Source of the DNA: Edaphochlamys debaryana | Lineage: Eukaryota > Chlorophyta > Chlorophyceae > Chlamydomonadales | Direction: 5' to 3' | Length of the DNA stretch: 64,000 nucleotides | Assembly (NCBI GenBank): GCA_016858145.1 | Contig: JAEHOE010000090.1 | Coordinates: 248,001 to 312,000, forward strand | In this document: piece after piece, positions 34,101 through 46,789 of the stretch | Position numbering within the stretch: the first letter of the stretch is position 1 | How the letters are laid out: the number at the start of each line of letters is the position of its first letter | The notes under the pieces: generated by a model | Databases searched by the model: none | Seen by the model: only the letters and a program-made list of their open reading frames with translations | Told to the model about the DNA's origin: nothing | Translations under genes and position numbers: made by a program

Positions 34101-37100
34101 CGGCCACCCCCGGGCCCACCGCGCCAACTCCTCCAGCCCTGGAGCCGCGACAGACGCGGGCCACACAGCCGAGGCCGGGGCGGCGGGGGCGGGTGCTGAG
34201 GCGGCTCACGCGGGGCCGTTCGGGGTTTGGTACGTGGCCTTCCCGGCTGTGGGGCAGGAGGTGAGGCGGAGTGGAAGGGGCAGGAGGCATGGAAGGAAAA
34301 AGCGCCTAGCAGCTGTGATCTAGACTGTTGGTACCATATCGGGAACGATGCACCTTTCCGTCCATCCCCGCCTACATCGTTGTTTCCTGTCCCCTAACCG
34401 CTCCGTTCGGTGCCCGGCCTGCCAGGTCAACTCCTTCTACGAGTACGGCGCCCCCATGCTGGGACTCGTAACGACCGCCAGCTTCGCGCTGCCCGTGGCC
34501 ATGTCCGTCAGGTGGGGCGGGCGCCCGCCAGCGGTTGGCGGTTGCCGCAGATGCGGTCTACGGGCCTCCGGGCAGCACCTAACACTCTCCCATCCTCTCC
34601 AATCCTCTCCCACCCATACCCCTCTCCACCCCCAGGTCCATGGTGTCCCAGCGCCAGGCCGGCCTGCAGCACCTGCTGGCGGTGCTGGGGCTGCCCGAGC
34701 CCGCCTGGCAGCTGGCCTGGGCGGGGGCGGTGCTGCCCGTCATGGCGGGGAGCTGGGGGCTGGTGCGTGGAAGGGGGGCCTTGAGGGTGGTGGGAGGGGG
34801 CTGATGTACTGGTAGCAGGGAGCTGGGGGCTGGGACCAAGTACTGGCAACGGGGAAGAGGCAGTCACTGCGTCCCCGTCTCAAAGGGGCAGCTATGGGCT
34901 CGAGCAGGAAGGGCCTCTACAACCCGGTCTGCACGACCTCGCTGACAACCTCCTCCTGCCTCCTGCCCTCCAGGAGTGGGCCCTGGCGCAGGCCTCCTAC
35001 CTTCACCTGGTGCAGCCCTCCCTGCTGGCGGCCGTCATGGGGGCGGGGGCGGCGGCGTGCGGGGCCTGGGTGGTGCTGCTGGGGAGCGCCTTCGGGGACG
35101 CACGCGTGGCGTCCACGGGTGGGTGGGGCAGCGCAGGGGGTGAACAGGCTGGTGGGCTGCCTTGCGGAGTAGGCATGGGAGGGGTGGGCCTGCACACGCC
35201 TTGGCAGCGGGTATCTTTTTTAGCGCGGCTTAGGCCCAAAGTGCGCCCTCGTGCCACCTCCCCTCTTCGCACCCCCCCCCCCAGGCTCCTTCATGGCCTC
35301 CCTGCTGGCGGGGCTGCCCTTTGTGGCCTTCGTGGGGGCACGTGAGCCGGGCCTTGGGGGGACGGGGCTGGGGAAGGAGAAGAAGGAGGAATTAGGCGAG
35401 GCCTCTGGCGGGACGGGGGCGGGGCGTGAAGAGTGAAAGGGAAGGCAGGCAACGGATAAGCCCGCCGGGAGTCCGCTGGCACGAACGGGAACAGGAGCAG
35501 GGGTTTGCAGGGGCTGGGGCATTGCCCACCTGTCCGCCGCGTGGTCCTCACCTCCTCTCGCTACACTCAGCCCCCCTTCCCTTCTCCGTCCATCTCGTCC
35601 CTCCCTCCCACGCCCCAAGCCCTGACCCAGATGCTGCCCCTGCGCCGCGTGCTGTGCCTGCTGTGGCCCGTGGCGCTGTCCAACGCACTGCACCGCATGG
35701 CATCGGGTGGGTGGGCGGGAGCGGTGGGAAAGCTGGGCGGCACAGAGCCACTGGTCCCCGCGCTATCTGGCTGCCGAGCTACCGGGCTTCCGGCCTGAAG
35801 CGCTTCCCCCTCACATCCCCACATTTCTTGCACCCGCCCTACCCTTCCCCTCACCATGCAACCCCCACAGGCCACCAGACCAAGCGCTTCGGAGTGGAGT
35901 CCGAGGTGCCCGGCCTCCGCTGGGCCACGGCGGGGGACGGCCCGCTGCCCCTCACGGAGCTCCTGGGGCTGCTGCTGGCGGACGCAGCGCTGTACCTGGC
36001 CCTGGCGGCAGCGCTGGCGGCGTGGCGGGGGCGGAGTGGGGGCCGGCGGCTGGGTGGAGGGAAAGGGGCGGCAGAGGAGGGAGGGGAGGGCAAGGACGCG
36101 GGCAGGCCGCTGCGGCTGTGGCGGCTGCGGCACCGGTACCCCGGGGCGGCGGCGGAGGCGCTGCGGGGCGTCAGCATCAGCGTGTCGGCAGGTGGGGCCC
36201 CAGGGGAGGAGAGGGGGGTGTTGTAGCTTGTAGGTGGGGCGGCGGAGCGGGGCCATCTGGGGTCAGCGAAAGTCAGGGTTACTGGGGGGGCAGTAGCGCC
36301 ATCATCGGGTCTCGAGCTGCTTGTACTGATAATCCTTCCGCGCCGCCCCCCCCCTCCTCCCCCCAGGCGAGGGTGTGGCCCTGCTGGGCCGCAACGCCGC
36401 CGGCAAGTCCACCCTCGTGGCGCTGGCCAGCGGCCGCCTGGCGCCCAGCGGGGGCGGGGGCGTGGCCATCGGGGGTCAGGACGTGCAGGGGCCGGGGGGC
36501 GGGGGCGCGGCGTTCCGGCAGCTGGGCTTCTGCCCGCAGGGGAACGTGCTGGTGAGCGGACTAGGGAGGGTGGAGGGCGGCGGCCCACTAAAACCGGGAT
36601 TGCGGGCAGTGAAAGGCAATAGGGACTCCTCCTAGTCTCTGTCTTTCGCTCCTCCTGCTCCTTCTGTATCTCACCTCATCTTTCACTTTCTCCTGTCTCC
36701 TCCTTCTGCTTGTCACGTTGCACCACACGCTGGAGGGGAGGGTTCGACAGGGCGTGGGACAGGGGGGTCGGGGATAGGAGACGACAACGGCCTCCCTCCT
36801 CACCCTACCTTGCCATTCGACCTCTTCCTCCATCCCCCCCCCCAGCTGGAGGACCTCACGGTCCGGGAGCACCTGGAGCTGGCGCTGGTGCTGAGGGGGG
36901 CGGCGGGGGCGGGGGGCCTGGGGGGCTGCCTGAGGGCCCTCTTCGGGGTCTCCGGCGCCAGCCCGGGGCTGGGGGCGGCTGCGGAGCGGCTGGCGGACCT
37001 GGTGTCGCTGCCGGCGGACATGATGGGGGTGAGTGGGCTGGGTTTGGGGCGAGGGTCTGGGCGATGCGCTCTGGCCATGGGCATGCAACTACGGCGTGCG

Positions 37101-40100
37101 TCAGTGCCCAGCTTACCGCTCCTGGGGTGCGCGTCCAATGACTCTCGGCACCATCAACTCTCCTCATCTCCTCCTCTCTCGCCCCGTCCCCTCCTTGAGT
37201 CACCACCCCTCCTCTCTCGCCTCCCCCCTCCCCCCCCAGTCCCGTGCCGGCGCCCTGTCCGGCGGCTCCAAGCGCAAGCTGCAGCTGGGGCTGGCAATGG
37301 CGGGGGAGCCGCAGGTGGGGGCGGGAATGGGGTGGGAGTCCCACCCCCGTGGGAATGTGGGGGACAGGGGGCATTAGGAGCGGTCTGCAAGCCGCCAGGT
37401 CTTTATCCAAGTCACGTGCGTCCCTCTGCGCGGGCTGTGGGGCGCAGGGGGTCGTTTCGAGGTGACAGAGCTGCAAAACACATGCGCCCTGACCCCCTTT
37501 CCCCCGTGGGTTCCCTCAGGTTCTCCTCCTAGATGAGGTTACTGCGGGGGTGGACGCAGAGAGCCGCCAGGTGGGTGGAGGGGTTTGGGGGTGGAGCATG
37601 TCTTAGATGCATCCGACGCGACCCGCTCCTGTTCTCCTCTAGCCCTATTGGCTCAGGGGCGGAGATGCTCAGGTTACCAGCACTCCCCCTCCGCCTCCCT
37701 ACCCGCCCCTTCCCTCCACAGGCCATCTGGCGGGCGCTCGTGCGGGCAAAGCGCGGGCTCTGGGGCTCCGGCCGGAGCGCCCCAGGGTCCAGCGACCTGG
37801 AGGGCCAGGGTGCCGCTGCACCTTGGGAGGCCGGCTCCCTCCTCCCCAAGGGCGAAGGGGCGGGGCCGGGGTCTGGCCCCGGCGCCTCCCTCCTGTTCAC
37901 GAGCCACCACCTGGGGGAGGTGGCGGCGCTGGCGGACACAGTGGTGGTCCTGGCGCAGGTGTGGAGAGAGTGGGGTGGGAGAGGGCTTGGAATACGTTCT
38001 GGGTCACAGCGTGTCAGGGCGTCGGGGAGAAGGTGCTGTGCTCCAGCCACCCCGCAGCTGTAATTGCTAGAGCTAGGTTTGCGCTCGGCTCACTCCTGAT
38101 CCGCATCCATAGCGCCATGGCTCGAGCTAGGTACGTCGCCCTCAGCTCCCTCCCTTCCGTTCCTCCGACCCCGCAGGGCCAAGTCCAGTCGGAGACGCCC
38201 GCCTCGGCCCTGCACGCAGCGCTGCAGGGGGGCCAGTGCGTGCTCACAGTCACCTCGCGGCCCGTCTCAGCCCCGGACGCCCTCGCCTCACCAGCCGCCT
38301 CCGACGTGGGACTCGGCTCCAGTCTTGCCTCCGTTCCCGGACCGTCAGCGCCCCTCCTCACGCGCGCCCAGCTGACGGCCCTCCTGGTCTCACGCCTGCC
38401 GTACGGTACGGCACGGGTACTGTACAGCGGCGTCACGAGTACGGCAGTCGCCGTGGACATGCACGGCGGCGGCAAGGGCGCCGACCCCGCCGCCGCCCTC
38501 TCACGGCTCAAGCGCCAGCTACGGGCCCTGGCCATGGCGGGCCCCTTCCGGTTCACAGACACGGGACTGCCGCAAGCCTCGGGCCTCGGCGGGGGCAACA
38601 GCGGAAGTCGGTTGGAGGTTGGCGCGCAGAATGCGGATGAGGGCAAGGAGGACGCTCAGCTAGTCGCGGAGGTGGTGGAGTTCCTCGATGGCGGCGAGGG
38701 AGGGGGCCTGGAGCTCTCGCCGCTGCAGCCCCGGGGCCCCGGGGAGGCCATCGACGGCGCGCAGGAGGCCCAGCCCCTGGGTCTGGTGCGGTGCAGCGTG
38801 GGCCCCCCCTCCCTGGAGGACATCCTGCTGCTCTCTGCTGCTCCTTCCGGCTTGGCGGCCGCGTCGCCAGAAGAAGGAGCAGCCTGGGCCCGGCCTTCTC
38901 CGCCCCCGCCTCCCTCCGCGCCACTGGCCCCACCCGGCCCCCCGCCTCCGCCCACCGCAACATCATCATCCTCCCCCTACCCCACCGCCTCTCCCACCTC
39001 CTCCTCTCCCTCCGACTTCGCCTCCGCCCTGGACCCGCTCCTCCGCAAGCACGCTGTGCAGTGGCTCCGCGACTGGCGCACCTCCCTGCGCCTGCTGCTG
39101 CTGCCGGTGCTGGCAGTGGGCCTGTGCGTGCTGGCCATGCAGGCCAAGCCGCCCAACGCGGGCCCACCCGCGCCCCTGGACCTGGCCTGGCTGGGCCTGG
39201 ACGGGCCTGTGCCAGCCACGGGCCTGCCCCTGGCCTGGCAGCGACAGGCGGCGGCGGCGTTCGCGGCCGCTTCCACCTCAGCCGCAGCCTCCGCAACGCC
39301 GGCTGCTGCTGTGCAGGCGGGGGCCGGGGAGGAGGCGCGGGCCGCGCTACTGCGTTGGGCCACTGCCGCCAGCCGCGCCGGCCATACCCCCGCGGCTGAT
39401 GGCGTTAGGGCAGCCGCAGCAGGAGGAGCAGCAGGAGGAGGCCCAGCCCAGGGCCCGGGCCCAGGTGGGGCCCAGGACGCCGCCGCCGAAGGGGCCCGGG
39501 CCCGAGCGCTGCACGCCCTGGGCCTGGTGCCGCTGCCCCGCTGGGCGCTGCGGGAGGCGGCGCCCAGGAGCGTGTCCACGTCAGCCCTAACGCCGCAGGT
39601 GGGGGTACCGTATGTGTGGGAACCGTACGCGCCGTACACATGCAGGGGGGCCATGAGTACGTTGCTGCCTGGGCCTGGGCTGCATGGAGGTGTGTCGGCG
39701 TTGCATGGGGGCCCATGAGGAGTACGCCGCCGCATGCATGGGTCGCCGCTCAACTGCCTGGACTCGTTGCCCTTCGCGTTGAACCCACAATCCACCCTCT
39801 TTCCATCCCCCAGGGGACCCTCGCCACCAGCGGCTCCTCCCTGGATGTGTCGTACTGGGTCATCCACGCGGCCAGGAAGGGCAGGGGAGCCGGGCACGCA
39901 GCAGCAGCCGTGCCAGCAACAGCCGTGCCGGCCGCCACAATGAACGGCTCCCTGCAAGCCGCGGCAGAGCCTCAAGGTCCTGCCGTGGAGGAGTCGAGCA
40001 GCAGACGGCGAGTGGCCGGGCCGGCGAGCGCTGCCGAGGAGCACGGCGCCAGCGGCTGGGGCGGGCCTGTGGGGCGTGTGCCCTACCCCCCGCTGCAGGG

Positions 40101-43100
40101 TGCGGTGGTGTTCGGTGACGCAATGGTGGGGCCCGGCCTGAGGGACACGGCATGGGCCTCGCTGGGATGGGCGCTGCTGCAGGTGAGGGGGGAGGGCAGG
40201 GGGCGGGGGAAGGGTGATAAGGGGGATGCCAGCATGTGGGTCTGCCGCGGAGATGGAGTAGCTCAAAGCCCTGACTCCGTGCCCGTGCCAACGTGGCGGG
40301 GAGGGTGGTCAAGCAGCCTTCCCCTCCGTACGCGGCCGCAGGTCCTGGCTCCCCCGGCCCAGCCGTCACGTGATGACACGCGGGGCCACGGCCGGGCTCC
40401 GGAGGTGGACGCCAAGTGGGAGGCGGCGCTGGCGGCGGCGGGGCACGAGCGGGGTGGCGAGGACGGCAGTGGAGGATGGTGGGGCGGGGGCCGGAAGAAG
40501 CCCGGCGAGGCGCCCCCAGAGCTGTCAACGCTGAGGAGCTACCTGCAGGTGGGGCAGGAGGGAGAGGCCGAAAGAAGAAGGAGCTCTTTCGGGGTTTGCT
40601 GCGCTCAACCTGAAGCGCTGTAACGTAGACCGTACCCATCTGCTTGCTCTGCTTGCTCTGATGTGTTGAGAGCGTATGGACCATGCCCATCCGCACTTCG
40701 CCCCTCCTGGCTGCCCCCCTCCCCTGCAGGCGGTAGCCACGGAGGTGGGCGCCCTGCCCAAGTTCCTGGACTACCTGTACGACAGGATGCTGCTCAATGG
40801 TACGACAGGCCGTACGAACGTGACAGCCTCCGCTGCCCCGCTGTTCCCTGCCGCGCATCGCCCTATTCCCCATCCACCCGTCCAAGCATGCCTTCAGCGT
40901 CTGCTGCCCCACGCCCGCCCACCCCCGCCCACCCCCGCCCACCCCCGCCCACCCCCCACTCGCAGAGTTCCTGGCCCTGGTTGGCTACGCCACCCGCCGC
41001 AAGGGCGCGGCCCCGCCCCCCCCGCCGCCCCTCAACGCCTCCGCCCCCGCCTTCGCCTCGGGCCTGCTCGACCACGACCCCGCCTCCGCGGGGCTGGCGG
41101 CCTTCCGCCTGTCGGCCGTCATGCGCGTGTGCAACCTGAGCGTGGCGGAGCCGGAGGGGCAGGGGCGGGGGGGAGGGGGCATGGCGGGCGGCAGGGGTGG
41201 GGCCAAGGGCGGGGGCACGGGCGTTCGGCCGGCGGCTGCGGGCATTGGCGGCGTGGATGAGGCGGCTGAAGAGGAGGGGGCGGAGGATCTCAGCCGTGGC
41301 GGCAGGGCTCTGCTGATGCGGTGAGCAGGGCTCTTTTCTCAGAGAGCCGCTTGCTGCCCTTGGCTTCCGCCTGCCTCAGCATCCTTTCCAGTCTCAACCC
41401 GCTTCCTTCCTCACCCATCCTTGTCCTCATCTCCCCCACCCTGCCCACCTCACCCCCCAGCTACCGCCCGCCCCTCAACGTGTCGCTGTACCTGCTGGCG
41501 GGTCTGCTGCCGCCCCACCCCGCGCACTGCCCCCTGGCCCGCTTGCTGGTGGAGCACGCGGGGGACGTGGCGCAGGCGAGGAGGGGGGGGAGGAGGGGGG
41601 ATAGACGGGGCTCGGGCGCCCAGGCGTGTCGTGGGTATGGGTGCGGCTGCATGACACTGACTGTTTGGTTTCAATTGGGCACCCTCTTCACGCCCTCTGC
41701 CACGTCCTGTCCCCACCTTCCCCCCAGGTCCTGTCCCGTCACGTGACCCGGCGGCGGCTGCCCGGTGTAACGCTCATGTGGAACGTGTCCACCCCCCACG
41801 GCCCCCCCGCGCTGCTGTCGCACCTGGCCAACACCCTGCTGAGGCTCAAGGCGGGGCAGCGGCACGCCCACACCCAGGGCCAACACCAGCCCGCGCATCA
41901 GCACTCGGCCACGCATCAGCACGGACTCGGGTCGGCAGGTGCTGGGACACGGCGCCCGCTGGAGGAGACGCCGGGGGCACCAGCGGACCACGCACCAGGC
42001 GACAGCGCTGCAGCCGCTGAGCGGCGCTTGGGCGACACAACGCCCCAGCCCCACGCCGGTGTACCCGATGCCCCCGAGGACCCCGCAGCTTCCGGCAGCT
42101 ACCGCGACGCCGTGTACGGCGCCGGCTCGCCCTCCCGCGCCCGCAGCCACCCGCTGCCCCCCCGCGGCGCCTCCGCGGCCTTCGTGTCGCTGCTGGACCA
42201 CCTGCTGCTGGCGGTGCTGTGCGCCATGCCGCTGTGCTACACGACGGGTGGGTGGACGGAGGATACGCAGAGCTAGGGGTGGGTGGGAGGGCTGTGGGGG
42301 AGGTAGTAGGGGACATGGGTGCCGAGGGGGAAGGAGACACGAGGCTAAGACTAGGTTCTGCGCAACCCCTAGCTGTGACCGAGGCTCTGCCGATCCAACA
42401 TCCCGTGCAACCCCCATCCCATCCTTTCCACCCCCAGGCAGCTTCGTGGTCCGCTCCGCCCAGGAGAGGGCCAGCGGCGCCAAGCAGCAGCAGCTGGCGG
42501 CGGGGCGGTGCAGCGCGGCGGCGTACTGGTGGGGACAGGGGGGATGTGTTAAAGAGGTGTATTGGTGGGTAGGGGGTGCTGCGAGAGTTGAGGACTTGGG
42601 GCAAAGCAGCTTCATTGCGACGCTTCTGCGCGGGTCCTTTCGCTACTTAGCACCTTGCGCGCCCGCTCCCGCATCCGCCCGTCCCCCGCCCCCAGGCTGT
42701 CCACGTGGCTGTCCGACCTGTTCGCCTGCCTGGGCCCGGCCCTGGCCCTGGTGGGCCTGCTGTGGGCCGGCGGCGCCGCCTCCTTCGCGGGCGACCCCCT
42801 CCGCTGCCTGGGCTGCCTGGCCTTACTAGTGGCCCACGCGGCGGCGGCGCTGCCCTGGGGCTACTGCATTGCGGCGAGGTGCGACACGCCGGCGGCGGCG
42901 CAGGTGAGGAGGGCAGAGGGCGGAAGCGCGGGCCATGCGGGGGGAGCGGGAGGGGGTCGTGCAGTGAGGGTGCCAGCGAGGGTCGCCAGGCAGGCTGCGG
43001 AACGGGAGGTCGCCGGCCTGGGATGCGCCTACGTCTCCAAGGCTGCTTACGTCATCCCCCTCTCCCTCCGGCTCCCTCCCCAGGGCCTGGTGTCCAACGC

Positions 43101-45838
43101 GGGCCTGCTGGCGGGCGTGGGCCTGGGCCTGGCCCGCCAGGTCCTGGCCCACGTGCACAGCTACTCGGCCGCCTGCAACGCCCTGATGCCGCTGCTCCGG
43201 CTGCTGCCGCCCTTCTGCCTGGTGGACGCACTGCTGCAGGTGGGGGGCGGGCCTTGGTTGAATGGACAAAGGCGGCATCCGCACGGATCCTACCTGCCCC
43301 ATCCTTTAGTTCCATCTCATTCAATGACCCCCGCTTCAGTGTGAGCGCGCCGTTCAGTCGTAATCACCTCCTTCTGTGGACCCCTTTGGCTCTTCCCGAC
43401 CGCACCACCTTCCCACCCCCCATCCCACATGCCCCACCCCTCCTTCCCCCAGCTGTCCCTGCTGGATGTGGTGGTGGGGCTGGCGGGTGTGCTCGACAGC
43501 CAGGCGGCGAGGCACGGGGCGCTCACGTCGGCACTGGCGGGGCACCTGGTGGGCATAGGTGAGGCGGGGGCGGCGGGGTGGGGCCCGAGGGGTGGGAAGG
43601 GAGGGAGGTCGCGGGGAATGCAGTACCAACAGCTGGGAGAAGAGGGCTGTGGACGTGGCTTGGGCTACCCTCGGAGGAAGCACCCTCCCGAGGGGTGGGA
43701 GGAAGAGGGGACTAGCGCGGGGGAAGCTGGGAACGAGAGTCTGGATGGGTGGAAGTAAGGAAGGCCGCTGTGAGGAGCCCTTAGGGGTTGGTCTGGTGGG
43801 TGCCTGGGGGCTCGGTAGGCGCCGAGGGTACGCTGGGTCCACGAGGTGGAAGTGGCGTGATCCGCCCCTGGGCTCTCCCCCGCAGATCCGTCCAACCCCA
43901 GCCCCTTCCAGCCCGCCGTACTGGGCCTCAACCTGGCCTACCTGGGCCTAGATGCCGTACTGTACGGCAGCGTCCTGCTGTTCATGGAGTGGCGGGCGGC
44001 ACGGTACGGAGATGACGTGGACGACGACGTGCCGTACTACGTGCGCCTGCCGAACGGGCTGCTGGGCGGGCGGGGTCTGGTCGGGTGGCTGAGGGGCGCG
44101 GCGGCGAGCCTCAAGGCGGCTGCGGCGGCCGCTAGAGGGCTGATGCGGCCCTCCCGCTACTCCGCACTAACCTCTGAGGAGGAGGCTGCAGGCCTCGCGG
44201 ACTCTTCGGAGTCACACCTGCTGGAGACGGGCGAGGCGGGCGGGGCGGCCATGCGGCGCCGTGGGGCCGCCAAGGAGGGCCCACTGGCGCTGGTGCAGGC
44301 GCAGGCTGGGTGGCGCAAGGAGGCGGGCAGCGGCGGCGATGATGAGGAGGCGAAGGGTGACAGCGACCTGGCCCTGGCCCGCCTGGGCCTGGGCCTGGGC
44401 CCCGGCGATTCGCCGTCCGAGGGAGCCGCCCCGGAGCCCCCCGCGGACTGCCTGGTCCGCATGTGCAACGTGTTCAAGGTAAGGGGTTTCGGTTGCGGGC
44501 TTCATGGAGCAGGCAGGTTTGGAGGCATCTGCCTCCCAGTGAGCTTGAGGCAGCCACCGTGAGGGCCATGAGGGGTTCCAGGTGGCACTGTGCCGTCAGT
44601 AAGGGGGAGACCCGCTCTCAGCGCTCAGGGTCCCTAGCCTCCTCCCTGCCCCTCCGCCCGCCCGACCCCCAGGCCTACCCCAACGGCACGGTGGCGCTCC
44701 GGGGCCTGAGCCTGGGGCTGCGGGAGGGCGAGTGCCTGGCGCTGGTGGGGAGGAACGCGGCGGGTGAGCAGACGGGGAGGAAGGGCTGGGTGACAGGGCC
44801 CCGCTGATGTCACGCGGGGCGCTCCCTGCAAGCGCTGCAGCAACCCACCCTGCGCCCCGCTCTCCTCTCCTCCCCTGCCCCCTCCCCCCCAGGCAAGAGC
44901 ACTGCCATGGGGGTGCTGAGCGGGCGGCTGCGGCCCAGCTCGGGGCGGGTGACGGTGGGGGGCGTGGACGTGGGCGGGAGGCCGCAGGCGGCACGGAGCA
45001 GGGTGGCAGTGTGCCCGCAGGTGAGGGGGCGGGAGGGCAGATGTTGCCGCTGACTCCCGTTTCTGCCCGAACCTTTTCGCCCACCCGCGCCCTCCACCTC
45101 GGCCCTGCTGCCCCCCCCCCCCAGACCAACCCCCTGCTGCCGCTGCTCACCCCCGCGGAGCACCTCACGCTCTACGCAGCCCTGCACGACCGCCTCGACC
45201 CCTCCTCCTCCTCAGCATCCTCCCCTTCCGCCTCCTCCTCCCTCCTCTCCTCGCCCTGCGCCCGCCTCCACCTCCCGATCGCCTCCTCCCTCCTCTCCCC
45301 CGCCCGCCTGCCGCCCGCCGCCGCCGCCCGCCTGTCCGACGTGGCGTCCCGCTGCGGCCTCCCGCCCGACCTGCTGCACCGCCCCGCCTGCCAGCTCAGC
45401 GGCGGGAGCCAGCGGAAGCTGTCCCTGGCGCTGGCGCTGCTGGGGCGGCCGCAGCTGCTGCTGCTGGACGAGCCGTCGGCGGGGATGGATCCACCCGCGC
45501 GGAGGGCCTTCTGCGACGCAATCAACATGGCGCTCAGGGGAGGGCTAGGGGGAGGAGTACACGCTGGGGCTGAGGCTTGGGCAGGGGCAAGCGGTGGAGG
45601 TGCAGGCTTGGTGGGTGGCGGTAGCGAGGGGCCCGTGTTTCGTCCTGCCGTGGTTCTGACCACGCACTACGGCGAAGAGGCCCTGGCTCTGTGCGACTGC
45701 GTGGGCGTGCTGGAGGGCGGGCGGCTGCTGGCGTGTGGGCCGCCGGGGCGGGCGCTGCGGGCGCCGGAGCTGCGGGGGCACTACCTGGGGGAGGCGGGCG
45801 AGTGGGGGGGCGTGCTGCCGGGGGAGGAAGACGGGTAG
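31109..45838 (+). CDS. Full-size ABCA-subfamily ABC transporter
   Basis: Thirty-four exons sum in frame to 2844 residues: 31109-31212, 31315-31366, 31808-32631, 32820-32913, 33119-33202, 33324-33668, 33826-33891, 33994-34260, 34426-34511, 34636-34762, 34974-35118, 35285-35341, 35620-35706, 35871-36191, 36367-36551, 36846-37028, 37240-37314, 37520-37570, 37722-37958, 38177-39598, 39814-40182, 40342-40548, 40730-40799, 40966-41320, 41461-41575, 41728-42247, 42438-42528, 42696-42903, 43084-43239, 43453-43558, 43886-44478, 44673-44763, 44893-45020, 45125-45838. Layout: first membrane helix near residue 35, large exoplasmic loop, helices about 612-780, then NBD1 with GRNAAGKST, FCPQGN, LSGGSKRKL, VLLLDEVTAGVD and LFTSHH. 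Next come a linker, a helix near 1435, a second loop, helices about 2130-2370 and NBD2 with GRNAAGKST, VCPQTN, LSGGSQRKL, LLLLDEPSAGMD and VVLTTHYGEEA. Both ATP sites look complete. ABCA proteins usually move lipids; the substrate here is unknown. Exons 7 and 25 use GC donors. Confidence 0.93.
40919..40958. repeat. CCCGCCCACC decamer repeat
   Basis: About four tandem units form the pyrimidine tract just before ABCA exon 24. Confidence 0.85.
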
Positions 45839-46789
45839 ATGGTTCGGGCAGGGGATTGAGGCAGGAGGTTGTTGGTGTGAGGTCGTGGGGAGGGGTCATG
45901 GCAGTGCTGGTATCTTCTTCTTTTCCCAACCGGGGGGCCCTGGCCTTGCGGTCCAGCCGTAGGGGAAGAGTGTGGGAACCCACGGGGCCCCAGCCGGGAT
46001 GCTGGGTGGGGCTGCACCAGGAACAGAAGGCCTTGTGGAGTGTGAGGGCTGCGTGTGAGGGACATTCAGGCCCTAGCCGCAGTGCGGGTTGTAATGGCAT
46101 GCGGGACGTGGGGCTGCGTAGGGCGTGGGGGCTGCTTAAGGCCAGCCCGACAAGAACGGTACGGCCCTGTTGGGAGGTCCAAGGGCAAGAAGGAAACGAG
46201 CTTTCGCCGTTCTTTCAGGGCTCGGTGGGTGCGGCGGGTAAGATACCAGCGCTGGGCTATGGCACAGCGTGGACACGATGTGTGGGGCTGCCAAGCGCCA
46301 AGTCGCAACTTGCACGCGCCTGGAGGGCCGGAACACGTGGCAGGCGGGCAAAGCCGGCGACAGGTGGCGGGCGGCCAGCGCGGATTAAATGTAAGAACAC
46401 GAGCAAGCCTTCCGTGTTCCGTCTGGCCGTCTGGCAAGAGCACGTTGTCGGGCCACCAGACCAAACCTTGCAGACGTCTGTTATCACCGTTCTGTGCACA
46501 CACCGCCGGAGCCCTCCTATCCCGAACACGCCGTTTCATGTTCTGCGTGGAATGAAGGGTTTGATGCCCCATAGCGCTCTCATTAGCTCAACAGCTTACA
46601 ATAGCGCACACCGTACAGTTGAACCACCATGCCTGCAGTGCCTGCAGTGCATCTGGATGACCGTGCGTCTGGCCGGCGGTCTAGCTAAGCCAGCTCAGCG
46701 GCGATAACCCCTCCTTTGCGTGCTATACCATCTGGTGCCCACGTGTGTCACATAGGGCGCTATACAAGCAGTAGCATACTGTATAAGAG
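45839..46789. other. ABCA 3' region and intergenic space
   Basis: Holds the ABCA 3' UTR. Beyond that there is no recognisable gene up to the degraded end of an NB-ARC copy on the other strand. A long plus-strand open frame across the ABCA stop has no coding character. Confidence 0.5.
46090..46094 (+). promoter_or_regulatory. Candidate poly(A) signal TGTAA
   Basis: Lies 252 bases after the ABCA stop codon and matches the algal polyadenylation pentamer. Confidence 0.5.

Noticed and set aside
39860..40942. 360-codon minus-strand open frame inside ABCA
   Set aside because: Antisense to ABCA exons with correct splice sites and homology; no motifs of its own.
45691..46707. 338-codon plus-strand open frame across the ABCA stop
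   Set aside because: Starts in another frame of the ABCA NBD2 exon and continues through its 3' UTR; no recognisable domain.
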